64,000 nt of DNA from Rotaria macrura (taxonomy: Eukaryota; Rotifera; Eurotatoria; Philodinida; Philodinidae): assembly GCA_900239685.1 (NCBI GenBank), contig OENT01000123.1:67328-131327 (forward strand), in the 5' to 3' direction. Below, one piece after another: positions 12,103 to 25,549 of the stretch; the stretch's first letter is position 1, and each line of letters starts with the position of its first letter. The translations under genes were made by a program, and so were the position numbers. The notes below the pieces were generated by a model that did no database searches, was not told where the DNA came from, and was given only the letters and a program-made list of their open reading frames with translations.

Positions 12103-14063
12103 TATCGACAAATCAATTGATTGCTTCTATTGACATCAAGATTTATGCTCTCTTCTTGCTTAACATTCATATAAATATATTACTGACATTTGTATATAAT
12201 TCTTTGTTTTTCGTTTTGACATTTAGTTCGAATTGATTTTATTCAATAATGGCACTAGCAAAAGAGCAGCAACTATTCCAATAGTAACAAAATGTTTTTA
12301 TGAAAATGAAAGTAATTACTAATCGGTTTCAATTTTGTATAATGATGAAAGAAAACAAAAAAACAAGCAAATTAATCATTCTTACAGAATTTCAAAGGAC
12401 ATCTATCCTAGTGCCATCCATAGTCATGCATATTTTCTTTCATAGTCATTAAGACCTTAGATAGAATGTTATTTTAATCATGCTGTTTATATTTACGAGT
12501 CTTTTGTTTGTTTGTTCTTTTTTTTATTCGAGGATTTTATATGTGCTCAATATTTATATGTTGTTTTCAAAAGAAAATGTACGACTTAATTTCTTTCTTC
12601 TCTGTTTTGTAGAATAAATTTTTATTTCTAATTTAAATTAGTTGATTGTTAAAATTGTTGTGTGTTCTCTTTTCGTTTGTTTTGTTTTTCGTTCTTTTTT
12701 ATTTCTCGTTCTTGAAATTGAGATTATATTCATTGAAATATTTTGTTTTCTATTTGTTGATGTAGTGCAACAGCATAAAATTCAATGAGGAAGGTTGGAT
12801 CTTTAAATATTTATTTCTTTGACTTCTAGTTGATAAATACATTCGGAAAGAAAACACATGATTTTAATAAAGAAAACAATTTCCAAGTTCGATCGTTCTG
12901 TCTATGAAGAATGCCGTCGGCATGACGGATCAGTGCATAAATATTATGTAACACGTGTTAGAAGGTAATTTGACCTAGGTGTGTATACTATACAATAGAC
13001 AATAAATGAGACACACTCGATCGAGCATTTTCTCGAGAAAGACATGAAGAATAAAATACAATTTATGTAGAATTAGACAATAAATTCCAATAGTTAGTCG
13101 TTCTAGATTTTATTCTTGATTCAAGTATTATCATTCGTTTATTGACTATTCTCTAATGAGGTTTTGTTCATTGAATAACTATAGTGTGCTGTAGTTTTGT
13201 TGAAGAAGAAAAATTGAATGAAAAAACTATTCAAACTGAAAACTATCAGAAAAAGCGATATGTCTCCAGTAGTTGGCAACATATATGCGTACCTATAGTT
13301 CAGTAATCCTAATATGTGTTCATTCATAAAATTTTCTTTAAGTAGTAGAAAACCATTTTAACTACTTGCTTATTCAATTTAATACAGGATTGGTAGCGAG
13401 AACAAAGCAACCTAGAACAAGTGTAATACAACGTCGCACAGATTATCTAGATATAAAATAGTATGATAGTCTTCTAGCTTCTATGGAATATTTAGATCGA
13501 TTTCCAATTTTCGTTGCTAAACGAAAAAAAATGAAATTTCTCTCTTTTCTCAACTTTTTGACTTTTATCTTATCTTTGTTGCTATGTTAAATACATTTCA
13601 AACAATACATAATATGTCTAGCTAGCTATCAATAAAAAAATAATTTTCGACTATTTCCCACTTCAATAGTTTCTCTTTCAATTAAACTACGGCCAGTCGA
13701 ATAACTCAGAGCCTGAGATTGTGAATATTTTTCTGACATGGAGGCCTCATCCCCTTATGTAACTATGTTTCTATCTAAATAAAGTATTTCGATTATGATA
13801 GTGTATTATCTAATGTGAAGTGGATGGAATACTGTTAGCAGTAAAATATAATATTTTTGGAATATATCGAAAAAGCAAGTTGTAGCTCGAGATCTGTACT
13901 TGCCACTAATTATTCGAAAGAGCGACATGAGAGAAATTCATTGATCTAAAACGATGATTCATAGTTCGAATTCGATTAGTTTTTATCAAATAAAAGATAC
14001 CTGAATTAGAGCTCAGAGTGGAATAGCATAGGATGGGACAAATTTTCTTCTTCAGTTCTATCT
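12103..14063. other. AT-rich intergenic spacer
   Basis: No convincing gene. T-rich stretches (about 12480-12750) may include alternative hexokinase 3' UTR sequence. Short open frames on both strands have no domain signature. Confidence 0.55.
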
Positions 14064-14269
14064 CATCCCATGGAATGATTATCATTTACCCTAAATTCTG
14101 GTACCCTGAATGTATCCCTAAATTCAATCCACATTTGTGGATAATGAAATAGAAAAAGTGAAAACTGGTAACAAAGTAGGGATTTTGATTTAGGGATTTT
14201 TATATTTAGGGATTTTTTTTACGAATTTCGTATTGAGCCCTTTTCGAATATTAGACGTATTATCATCAG

Positions 14270-14270
14270 N
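14270..14270. other. Ambiguous base (N) in the assembly
   Basis: The only N I noticed in the window. It lies inside the inverted-repeat element, close to its tandem-repeat core, suggesting local assembly difficulty or allelic collapse. Confidence 0.95.
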
Positions 14271-14334
14271 ACTGTAAGAAGTCCCAGTCAAGGAATGGAA
14301 CTGTTCGATTATTCAGTTGTCTATGAAAACTATG

Positions 14335-14515
14335 GATCTAGTCACCAGATCTTCCGAGAAAAGCGTGAAGCTGGGCATCAGATACTTTCGAGAAAACCGC
14401 AACTGAGCATCAGATCCTTCGGAAAAGTATGGAACCATTCGCCGGTTCTCCTCGACAAATATCGAACTGGTCATCAGATGCTTTCAAAAAGTATGCAACT
14501 GGTCACCAGATGTAT
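14335..14515. repeat. Degenerate minisatellite, roughly 41-43 bp unit
   Basis: The motif [CA][TC]CAGAT followed by a CTTC[CG]-like stretch and a purine-rich half recurs about four to five times, for example near 14343, 14377, 14410, 14473 and 14503. It lies in the centre of the 14066-14761 element and explains the open frame at 14295-14546, which I do not call as a gene. Confidence 0.6.
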
Positions 14516-15365
14516 GGCAACATTGTTCGCAAGTTCCAAATATTGATTTTAGATTATTGGGTGCCGTAAGTAAAGGACAATGACTAGCGATACAATGTGT
14601 CTGCTATATTGTATTTTAGAAAAAAATCCCTAGATCAAAATCCCTACTTGGTTACCAGTTTTCACTTTTTCGATTTCATTATCCACAAATGTGGATTGAA
14701 TTTAGGGATACATTTAGGGTACCAGAATTTAGGGTAAATGATAACCTAACCATCCCATGGGATATTTATACAATATAAAATTTTATTGTTTATCAAATAC
14801 ATGTACATACACATGACGAACTATTCGATTTTGTTGAATAGCGTTCATCTATCTGTCATTTTATTATTTCTGTTTTAATGGTGAGTTCTTCAAACATCAA
14901 TGTACGGACGAAGAAGAATATTAAATAAATTCAATAGTTTCGTTTATGCGAAACAATCAAGTTAATTAGGAATATTCAACATTCGGCAATGAATATATTT
15001 TCACTGTATGTTACTAATTTCAAAATATGAATTCGTTTTTATTCATTCCCTTAATTGATATCAATCGAAAGTTGAGTTTTCTCGCTTATTTTTGCAATAT
15101 TTATTAGTATTTCAGTTGATGTTTACTTCTTTGCAGAAAAATATGAAATGAAAGAGAAATGCTAAATATTTCTATCTTCTCTATTTGAAATGTTTATACA
15201 TATAGTACTGGATGAGCACGTAACTATATCGTGATTGAAAAACAGACAAACAAAGGCATATGTACAACGAAAGAACACGTTCGAATCTATATTCACGAAA
15301 ATCAAAAACTTTGCAAAAAAAGCTTCGGCATAACTGGAGCCATAGTTTGCAACAGCAATATCTAA

Positions 15366-18300
15366 CTAAGTATCATTGTTAAAGTCTCCGATTGTGACCG
15401 ATATTGAACTTGCATTATAGTCCAGTGAGTACAATGTTGGATTAATATGAACTCCATCAACTGGTCCGAACAAAACAAGTATTCTATTGATACCAGTATC
15501 AGCAACGAAAATATCTGTTCGATTGTCTTTATTCAAATCTGCAACAGCAACAGATGATGGTTCGGAGCTTTCTCCTGTTAGATATATGTATAGAGGTGTA
15601 AAACTGCCGTTGCCATATCCAAAAAAAAAATAAAAATATTACTTGTGTCAGAATTAGCTATCATAAGATCCGTATTATTATCATTGTTGAAATCCGCAAC
15701 TGCAATGGATTTAGGAACTGAATAAAGTCCAGTTGAATAATTTCCATGATATGAAAAGCTTTCATTTCCGTAGTCAAGAAATATACCAATGTTATTTATA
15801 CCTGAATTCAAAACTGTCATATCTCGTTGATGATCACCGTTAAAATCGGTGATAACAACTGAAAGAGGATTCGATTTTGTACCAGTTGACAGTTGTGTCG
15901 GTTGACCAAACGACTCTGTGTCATGTTGAAGAATAATGACTATGCTGTTCTTATTAGGATTGCTGACAATAAAAGTTACCTTGCCATCTTTGTTCAAATT
16001 ATAAATAGCAATCGATGATGTTTCAGCACCAAGACCAGTTAGATAAGCGTATGGCGCTAAAAATTTCCCATCACCCATACCATACAACACAACAATCTTT
16101 GTCTTCCCTCTTCCTGTATCAGAATAAACGATATCAAGATTTTCAACATTATTCACATCACTAACAATAATCGTCATTAAATACGAGGCCACTCCTGTCG
16201 TATATGTTGCATGTAAAAAGAATGTTCCATTGCCATAACCTTGAAATATAGTAATACTCTGTGCTTTCCGATTGGCTACAACAATGTCCATGCGATTGTC
16301 CTTATTAAAATCTCCAATCACAATTGAACACGGACCAGTGCCATTGACAGTTGAATAAGTTATGACCTGACAAAAAGTACCATTGCCATATCCTAAAAGT
16401 ACCATTGCCATATCCTAAAAGTATGCCAAAACTATTGCCATTAGAGTTAGGAACAACTATGTCTACCAAAGTATTGTTGTTCATGTCCCTAACGATGATG
16501 CACGTTGGAGAAGATCCTTCGATCATCGAATAGAAAACTTAGTTCTTCAAATGATTTATTGCCCAATCCAATAAATACTCTGATTTTGCCCGTATCTGAA
16601 TGAGCTACTACAATATACAATCGATCATTTCTATTGAAATCATCAACTGCAATCGAAGCGATGGATGAATCAACTGTTAATAATGGTACTGATGTCGAGA
16701 AAGTACCATCACCATTCCATAAAGTATATATATATTCCGAAACCTCCTGCATCAGCAACGACAATATCCAATATACTGTTATTGTCAAAATCGCAAGAGC
16801 CAACGATATTGGATTATCGAAATAAGATATGTCTACTAAATGTTCCGTTGCAAACAATCCATTCCCGTGTCCTAAAAAGACTGCTAGCTTCTCAGTTTTG
16901 CTGCAAAGAACAGGAATATTCGAGAGAGAATCATTCTTGAAGTCACGTACAGTTATGTAAGTTGGAGTAGAATTACGTTCTGTTAAAACCATGTCAGAAC
17001 TCAAGAATGTAGGATACTTGAATCCAATGAAAATAACTAAATTACTTGTACCTTTATTAGTGACAGCGACATCTATCCAACCATCATTATTCAAGTCGTC
17101 AAGAGCTATCGAATTCGGTAAAGATCCCGCTCCAGTCGAATACTGATATGATTTGATAGATGTGTTATTTTTGAGACTAGGAAATACTTGTAGAGAATTA
17201 TTCCATGAAGTCACGACAATCGTATCCAGTCGACCGTCCTTATCAAAATCTGCCATGGAAACGCATTGCGGATGAGTACCAACACCGGTTGAATAAATGA
17301 TTGTCTTCTTAAAAATTCCTTGATGATAGCCAATGGGTACTTGCATTGTATCATTACCAGCATTGGCAACAATAATATCTACGAGATTATCATTGTTAAA
17401 ATCATCAGTAGTAATTGCCAATGGATGTGAACTATAACCTTGTGAATAAGATGTTGTATTTGCGAAGTCGGCTTGGTACAATAATAGAAGTACAGTTATA
17501 TCACTTGTACCGATATTACCAATGACAAGAGCAGTCGTATTATCATTGTTAAAGTCACCCATGGCCATAGCATTAGGACCCATAGCATTTTCAATCGGCA
17601 AAGTAGTTATTTTAGGGAAAGTTCCATTACCATGTTCGAAGAATATAGTAATACTAGAATATTGAGAATCCATAACAGCGATATCTGGGATATTGTCATT
17701 GTTAAAATCACTAATAACAGCCATAAGAGGATAAGCTACGGTTTCCGACGAATAAGGCTGCGTGGTTTGAAAAGTTACATTAATATTATTGAGAAAAACA
17801 CCGATCATTGCATCTTCTGGAAAAACGATGACAACATCAATATTTGAGTCAGCATTCAAATCACCGCCAGCAAGGTAATATGAATAATACTTGCCCGTTG
17901 ATAGAAATATGTATTGAGAAAAATTCCCATTCCCATCACCAAAATAGATTGTAATAGTGTTCATATCATTATTAGCAGTAGCAAAATCTAGTAAATGATC
18001 ACTATTAAAATCACCAACAGCGATACAAGTTGGTAATGAATCGTTTCCAGTTGAATAAAATATTTCTTTTGCAAGTGATCCATTGCCGTATCCAAGCATG
18101 ATAGCTACAGTACTGTGACCTGAATTTACTGTCGCTATATCAAGATTGTTATCTTGGTTGAAATCACCAATTGCTATCGATACTACATGTACGTCTTTCG
18201 ATAATTCGAATAGATAAATGTTCGTCTCCAAAACTACCATTGTCATTTCCTAAATAAATACGTACTTCATTAGTATAATCTATGATCACGGCTATATCAG

Positions 18301-19629
18301 CATTGTTATCATTATTGAAATCCCCTACAGTGATCATATACGGGTCAACGTAGTTATCACCAGTATACCAGACCTCATCAAAATAAAATGTACCATCTCC
18401 ATATCCCGTAAATAGTAGAATACTGCTACTGGATGTATCAGCAACGATGAAACCGAGTATCTGATCATGATTGAAATATGCAACAGCGATTGAATTTGGC
18501 GATGAATATTGATAGATTAAATAAGTTGCTTGATCCGAATTTAGAAAAGTTGTATATGATCTAAGCACACGAATCGAATTAGTACCACTATTGACAATAA
18601 CAATATCTGGTATATTATCACCGTCGAAATCACCGGTAACCATGGCACATGGATCCGAATTTAAGCCGATGGAATAATTACTCTGAACTCTAAATGTTTC
18701 AACATTGGATTTTTCAATTACAATCAAATTGTTTGTTCTTCTATTCAGAACGATTCTACTATGGTTGCCATCCTTTTGAAAATCAACAATAAGAACATAA
18801 TGTGGTTGAGACATAGAGCCAGTTGAGAAGCTCATTATAAATTCAAATGTTCCATTCCCATCTCCCAGAAAAACACTTATCATATCCGTGCCAGAATTAA
18901 CGACGACAATGCCAGGTGTATCATCATTATTTATGTCAGTAATAGCTATTGAACACGGCGACGATCGTCTTCCAGTTGAATATCTACGTTGCAAAAATGT
19001 TCCATTCTGAATAGCTAATAAAATATTTAATTCATTGGTACCATAGTTAAAAGTAATAATATCATGCTTGTTATCATTATTCAAGTCACTAACAGCAATC
19101 GAATATTGTACCGAATCATAATCCATGTCATAACTTGCGAACATGTCGAAAGATCGATCATCAAAACCTTCAAGTATAAATATATCGGTGCTGCCATTGT
19201 TAACTACAGCAATATCCCATAGACCATCTTCATTGAATTGTCCGACAGTGAATGAAACAGGAGCGGAAGAGTTCAATGAAAATGAGCATTGATCTGAAAA
19301 ACCTCGATTGCCATAACCAATAAACGTGTTGATACTGTGATGGCCATAATTTGCAACGACAATGTCCACACATGAATCGTTGTTGAAATCGGCAACAATA
19401 ACCCAATATGGAGAAGATAGATAGTCAGTTACATAAGTTATTTGGGATGAAAAGTTTTTGATCCCATCACCGAAACGTATGCTAATACTATCATCACCAG
19501 TATTAGCAACAACAACATCTAATTTATAGTCACCATGGAAATCTCCAACAGCTAAATGTCTTGGACTTGAATCATGAGTAACTTTGTTCTTAACCGTACG
19601 AGTAAATGTTCTGTTTTGGCAGATGCTAT
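15366..19629 (-). pseudogene. FG-GAP/VCBS repeat protein, decayed
   Basis: Read on the minus strand, the whole stretch translates in pieces into tandem repeats of about 50-60 residues with a pattern like Y-S-T-G, then A-V-G-D-F-N-N-D, then D-I-V-V-A-N, ending I-x-I-F-L-G-Y-G-N-G-T-F. This is the FG-GAP (VCBS-type) beta-propeller blade with its DFNNDxxxD calcium-binding-like loop. About 25-30 repeats remain. Frame changes occur near 18215 and 16535, at a 22-bp tandem duplication (16373-16416) and at an A10 run (15621-15630). A segment about 16710-16810 is shifted by two compensating indels, and a TAG at 15366-15368 replaces a repeat codon just before an L-D-I-A-V-A-N motif. The first exon here starts at a splice acceptor (19629); I found no start codon or signal peptide upstream. 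Such surface or secreted proteins are abundant in bdelloids. I infer a pseudogene; sequencing error could account for some of the single-base lesions but not easily for all. Confidence 0.85.
16373..16416. repeat. Exact 22-bp tandem duplication within the FG-GAP pseudogene
   Basis: Two abutting identical 22-base copies (16373-16394 and 16395-16416), each encoding part of the GYGNGTF blade end on the minus strand. Twenty-two is not a multiple of three, so the duplication by itself shifts the frame. It looks like a recent slippage or repair event. Confidence 0.9.
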
Positions 19630-22600
19630 CTAAAAATTAAACATAAAACATAACACTAGAGTGTGATCATTAGTTTCATTTCTGTGCGAATAAGACTGTT
19701 GTACAATTGTTCTATACACAAGTAGTACAGCCAAACGTATATATATATATATGTATATATGTTGGGGGCACAATTGGGATTCCAATTTTGACCGGACAAA
19801 ATTAGGATTTAGTTAGAGATAAATTCAAACAACCACGTGCTTCACTATAAGTGAAGTGGAATTGGAAAAAAGAATAATTCTGTTTCTAGCCTTTGTGTCG
19901 GGATGCAGTATAAATTTAAGTAGTATCATTTAATAAAAAAGGTGTCCCAATCGAATTCAGCAACCGTCGAAACAGATAATAGTATATTGCTTTTTTATGA
20001 ACAACTGGAAAAGCATATTAATTTATTGGGTCGAAAGTTTAGAGACAATAGCGTAATGAAACAAAATATTTATAATTATACAGTCAAGTGTTTATTATTA
20101 ACCAAGGGTAAACAATCAGGAATTTATCTCTAACTAAATGAACTTTTCTAATTAGTAAAAACTATACACACATTATAGATACTCTACTATTGCTTTTCTG
20201 TTTTGTAGGTTTTTACTTCAGATATTTAGAGTTTTTATGGAGGAGAAATATCCGAAACATGTAGAAATTGAGATAACGAATTCAACTATACTTTTTTTGA
20301 TTCGTTAATGTGACGTAGACGACTGCGATAGCAATTGTTATTACAATAATTTTGAATAAGATCGATGCACAAATTGCGAAACATGCTATTTTTCTTAAAT
20401 CGGACTTCTATTTCCTAACGAAAACAAGACAAATAAGAATAGTGAAGTCTAATTAAAAATAACTTACGCAATTGTTTCTTGATTACTTGAAGAGTGATCG
20501 ATCTCTGAAGCTTAATCCATACTGTGCCTATGAATTATTGACTTTCTATCAGCCTGACTTGTTGCAAGAGAATCATGATACACATGGATAGGATGATTAT
20601 TCATGTAAATCATATTTATCTACAGAAAAAATGAGCAATTGGCATGTCTTTTACAAGAATTTTCATGTTCATCCTTTGAAGGATTCTACTGAAACTAAAT
20701 ATAACAACTAAAGACATTATTGATAAGGTTGGTCTAATAGAATTTTAACTCATCGTAAAGATCTCTTAATTGATTGAATCTAGTTCCTATGTAATATAGT
20801 CAATCAAACACGACTGCATAGGTTTCATCGAGTAGAATCATGAATCTTGTAAACGATAAATTTGTTGAAAAACATTGGTACAGTAGATTCTTTTAATCTT
20901 GGTAAATAGTCATGAACGATATACAATTACGAAAAATCAGTATTATTACATCAGTAATACAAACAAAATCCTTAAAAGAAAATGAGTTTCGCATGAGTAC
21001 ACAAGGCATGGTGAGACTACTATTCTGCTTTTAATTAAAAATTTTTACATAAAAACCATGATACGGCAAATGTTTTTCTTATACTTCACAGTGGTAGTAC
21101 ATGACGTACAATGGTTCTACCGTGTACAAATGCATCAAAATTTGCTATCTATTATTCTAACTTATAGATTGTTGATTTTAATTTTTCTTGTAAAATTTGT
21201 TAGTCATATGTCAATCCAATCTTTTTTTCTCATCGTTGTTGTTCAGTATTAATGTTGGTCTATTGTTATTCTAATTGCTCGGTTTCGTTTACATGATTTA
21301 GATAAGCTTGTTGAAGAAATCTAATTTTGAATCAAAGCTAAAGTGAAAATGCTCATATCTAAATATCTCTAAAAAAGAAAACGTGGATATGCAATGTTTA
21401 GATGAATGACTAAGTAGATTTTTATTTATTCATTTGACGAGCTTTTTACTAATAAAAAATATGATTTGCACAGTAGAGAACAAATGAGATTCCAAATATG
21501 ATGGATATTCATTTCCTGACTTCACATACCTGAGCATTAATATAAAACGCATACAGAATTCATCACTAAATAGGGAGCGAACGAATAGCATGACATGGAA
21601 CTCGAAGCTACTATGCAAAATTTAATGACACTTTTGTTCAAGTTTTCATCCTTGACCATAAGTCTTATACTATCCTGATTTTCATACGTAGGCCACTGCA
21701 ACCTCACTAAGCATAATTAACTTGAACATTCGGAATCAGTATATGATCGAATCAATGCTAGAGATATCTTCAAATACTTCTAAAGTAAAGATTTTATAGG
21801 ATCCTTCTAACATCGGGATAAGTATACAAAATGTGATTTTAACATTGGTTAGAACTCATCATGTTCTACTTGGTAGAAATAGGGATGGCTTAGATCATGT
21901 TGGTGAACGTATCGGATTCGAAAACTACTCATATTGCGTGTTACTTTCACTGAAGAGTGGATGCAAGCGTAGAAACTTGATGAGGACCACAGCTGATGAT
22001 TTACGAAACAAACAGAAATGTCTGTTTATTTAATACTATATATAGAACTTTCGATAAAAAGAACCGCTTTGTGTGTTTTTTAAACACGCGTAGAAATTAA
22101 AATGATATCGAAACGGACACATCGTTTCTGTTCATTTTACTGTGAATAGTATACGATGATACTAGTATTTTTAAATACTTTTGTCTCTTATAGAGCATCA
22201 AATAGAAATTTATATTCTACACACACCTTTGTCAATCGACGAGACTGCGATATTAACAGCTGTTGTTGCTGTTAACCTATTGAAATTTCGTTTACTCCTG
22301 TTCAATTCTGACGTGAGATATTATTAACAACTATAATAAACATATACGATTTCATGCAAGAGAAATTTACAAATAAAGCTTGATGCAACGAAGTATTACA
22401 CCATACATACTCATTGTGATGCATATAGGATTGATTATTCTTAGAAGATAAATTAACACGTAGCGATTATGCGTTTAAGCAAGAAAACAAATCGAAAATA
22501 TTGCGTTCAAGTAATATTTTCGATATTCCCCTAAATTTTACAAAAACAAATATGTTTAGGATTGATCGAAGAGATCTTATTTGAATCGTTTAATATGTTT

Positions 22601-25549
22601 TTTTTTCTGATCAATCATAAACATAGTGAAATAGCGTAACTTATGAATATGAACAGTTATTAATTAGTCATACATTTCCAACACTGACATATCCTTACAG
22701 TAATTTGTGTATAATTACTTGATGAATTATTCACTTCAATACTATTATTAGTCGATTTTTTCTTATTATGTAAAAATCTAATTCATTAAGGCAATGGTTT
22801 AAATCGTTGGTGGTATTAAGAATTAAAAAATATATTCAAATCTAGAATAATAATGAATAGAACTCAACTTTTTCGATGAAACTATGTCTATAATTGAGAT
22901 ATTCAGCTTATTTTCTTTATAGAAAACAAAAGTATATGGATCAATGCTTATGTCATTATTCATTTAAAAATAGTATTGAAAAAGCTCATGTATTCATGAG
23001 CATATTATGACCAAACTATGGTAATTTTTTATCGATACATACATGTATGACGATCAGATTGTATAAAAATGTGTTTCAGGTTATCAATTATGAAAAATAA
23101 CCTTATGATGAAAAGCGAAAATATAAAAGAATTATGGCAAAAAGCACGTAACCAATGGCTATAACGAAGTCGTAATGTGATTAATTGTAAAATGAATACG
23201 TAAAAAAATGGAAAATGGAAATATATATTATACTCTTATTATTATTAATAGGCGAATAGTCAAATGAATAGGCAGGACAAGGATCTGCCAGCTTTTTTTT
23301 GTATTTTGCCCATTAGTCAAGCAGAATGTTCTTTTTTTTCTCTTTTACTTTCAACATATCTCTATTCTGTATCAAATCATTTGTCAATGTTATTGATGTT
23401 CACAGATAAATTGTTCGTAAAGGCTCGCTTGATATAAACATAATTATAAACAACATATGTTTGTTTGAAAATTTAGATAAGTAGTAACTTCTAAAATGCA
23501 TTTAGTCTTCAAATAGATGAAATTTATTCGTGAAGTTTAAACTAATGAGACCTCAAAATCAAGTCACTCTTTTCGTACTTGTAGTTGAAAGAAATCGGTA
23601 GTTATTGAGTTCTTGAGATTCATTAGCTTATTAAAAAAAGAAAGAAAAATTTCATCTCAACATTCACTTCATTCAAATCAAAAAGTAAAATTACAAATCC
23701 CAATTTTATGAACCTCACCTATATAATCGAAGAAATTAGTTCGTTTAACTGCTGAATCGAGTTTCGTTCAGTACTCGTTCTCGTCTCGTGACACACACTA
23801 CTATATATGTATATAGTTGTATATTTTTCTCCAAATAAAATCGCCGTTTCATCCCTTTTACGCTTTCCTGAATGTGACAAAAATATTGTAAGAAATATTA
23901 TAGGAAATAGTATCAAAATATCTGTCGTATGCAATTAGATGGTTGCCTAACTTTCAATTGTCATACGGATATTATGTCAACGACTTAATGAAATCAATAT
24001 TAGTTATGTGTGAAATGTCATTGACATTATGCAATGAGTACAAGCAAATCGTATGATAAACTAAGTAGCTATGAATTGATCTGATTGCCAAATCATATTT
24101 GTTCTCAAAGATATATTTCAAAAGTTTTCTTCATGTCTTTGAAGTAGATTGTCGAATCTTGATTTGATCAAAACTATCAGAACTTCTTCAAAAGAAACTC
24201 AATACCATTGTCGTACAGTGTTCATTCATTTTTACCGGCGCAACAGTATATGTTAAAGTCCACTTTTTCTTTTGATAAATCAACACAACAACCACTTCAT
24301 TCAAATGATAATGTTTGTGATGATAATCAATTTATCGTTTGTAGTATCTAGTGTGACCCAATATCGCTGTTTTACAAATGAGTTTCCTCTTATATTCCAT
24401 TTTGCTTCGTCAGTCCAATTAAATTCACAACCAACTTGCCCTCTTGACAACAGATTCTTCAACTGATAGAAGTTCAAAAACCTGCTACTATTCATGACTA
24501 ATGATGACGATAAACCAGATTCGAATGGAACGAAAAAATGTATGTTTGAAGAATGGTAATCCACAACTATTCATGTTTCTTTTCTAATCTGCATTGAATA
24601 GTCAGAGCGTGTTTATTGCTTGACATATGTTTATTGAACGATGAAAAATGCTGATGCGACAGACGATTTCAAAACAAAAGAAGCAAAACAATGCCGAAAT
24701 TAAAAGCCGAACCTGAATTGAATTTTCGAACAATAATTAGATCGTTAAGCTACAGTGGTGGTTGAAAATCTCTATTCACTATCGACGATTGTTAACTGTA
24801 GTATGACGTAAATGAGAGATAGACTCTTTCGTTACTAGGCCAGGATTTATTACATTACAAGATCTTGTGAATGAAGTTAGAACCATGGTATTCTCCGATG
24901 TTGACCGATTGTCGTAGCGCTGTTAGCCTAATAGAAGATGAAGAATGGTTGTGCCTTTACCATCGCTACACTCAATACGATATCTTTCCAAAGGACACAT
25001 ACCGAGAGCAATATAATGAGAAGCCAGAAGAATAACCATCATAAAAGGAATCTCGAATTCGTTGAAAACTCAACAGCTTATAGGATCATCAACCACAGAC
25101 ATCAGTTGAAATATTATTTGCTGTCATCTGTAATGTTTCACAAAGAGTCTAATAGTATTCCAATAATGCTTACCTGTTTTTCTTATCATCCTATCACCAC
25201 GTGTCATAATATTTCTCTCATCTGATAACAAGGGGTGTGGAAGCATTTAGGTGTGATGTACCGCTTCTGTGAATGTAAGTCTGACAACTGCCATCCTAAG
25301 ACTCAAACTTACACTCGCATGCACTATGAATTGTCAATGAATTCAATTGTAATTGAGTTGTAATCGATGTAATTTGATGAACAAAGAAATGACTTCAAAA
25401 ACTCACAGTTATCATTTATCTGGCTTGAGTAAAACGTGTGTAGTATTCGGCAGTTACTACTGCAAAGATGTAAGCAATGTCTTAGTTACTCTCACGTGAT
25501 TACTTCGATATTTTTCAACGCCCTTTTAGTTTAAGATTACGTAAGCGTA
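19630..25549. other. Long AT-rich spacer with no confident gene
   Basis: About 5.9 kb without a supported gene. It should contain the lost 5' exon and promoter of the FG-GAP pseudogene. A short (TA)n tract lies near 19738-19758. Minus-strand 24301-24564 has a phrase faintly like the DDE region of Tc1/mariner transposases, and plus-strand 24928-25033 is open with aromatic- and acid-rich content, but neither is supported enough to call. Confidence 0.5.

Larger units (their letters stand above)
14066..14761. mobile_element. Non-autonomous inverted-repeat DNA element (MITE-like)
   Basis: Two near-identical inverted arms of about 125-150 bp enclose about 400 bp. The left arm (about 14066-14210) reads inward from ttatcatttaccctaaattc; the right arm (about 14618-14761) is its reverse complement with few mismatches, including the shared stretch ccacatttgtggataatg. 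The core carries no transposase frame, so the element is probably mobilised in trans. The 10-mer catcccatgg occurs at both outer edges (14064-14073 and 14751-14760). It may be a target duplication, but CCATGG is itself palindromic, so the exact ends and superfamily are unresolved. Confidence 0.75.

Noticed and set aside
14180..14760. TTTAGGG-like words suggesting telomeric repeats
   Set aside because: They are part of the inverted arms of a transposable element, not tandem telomeric arrays.
16634..16940. Plus-strand frames inside the FG-GAP region
   Set aside because: Shadows of the minus-strand repeat frames.
24301..24564. Minus-strand frame with W-T-D-E-A-K-W, vaguely like the Tc1/mariner DDE region
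   Set aside because: Only one short phrase matches; no helix-turn-helix, second or third catalytic Asp, or inverted repeats were found nearby.
24928..25033. Plus-strand open stretch rich in acids and aromatics
   Set aside because: Too short, with no homologous family known to me and no consistent splice partner.
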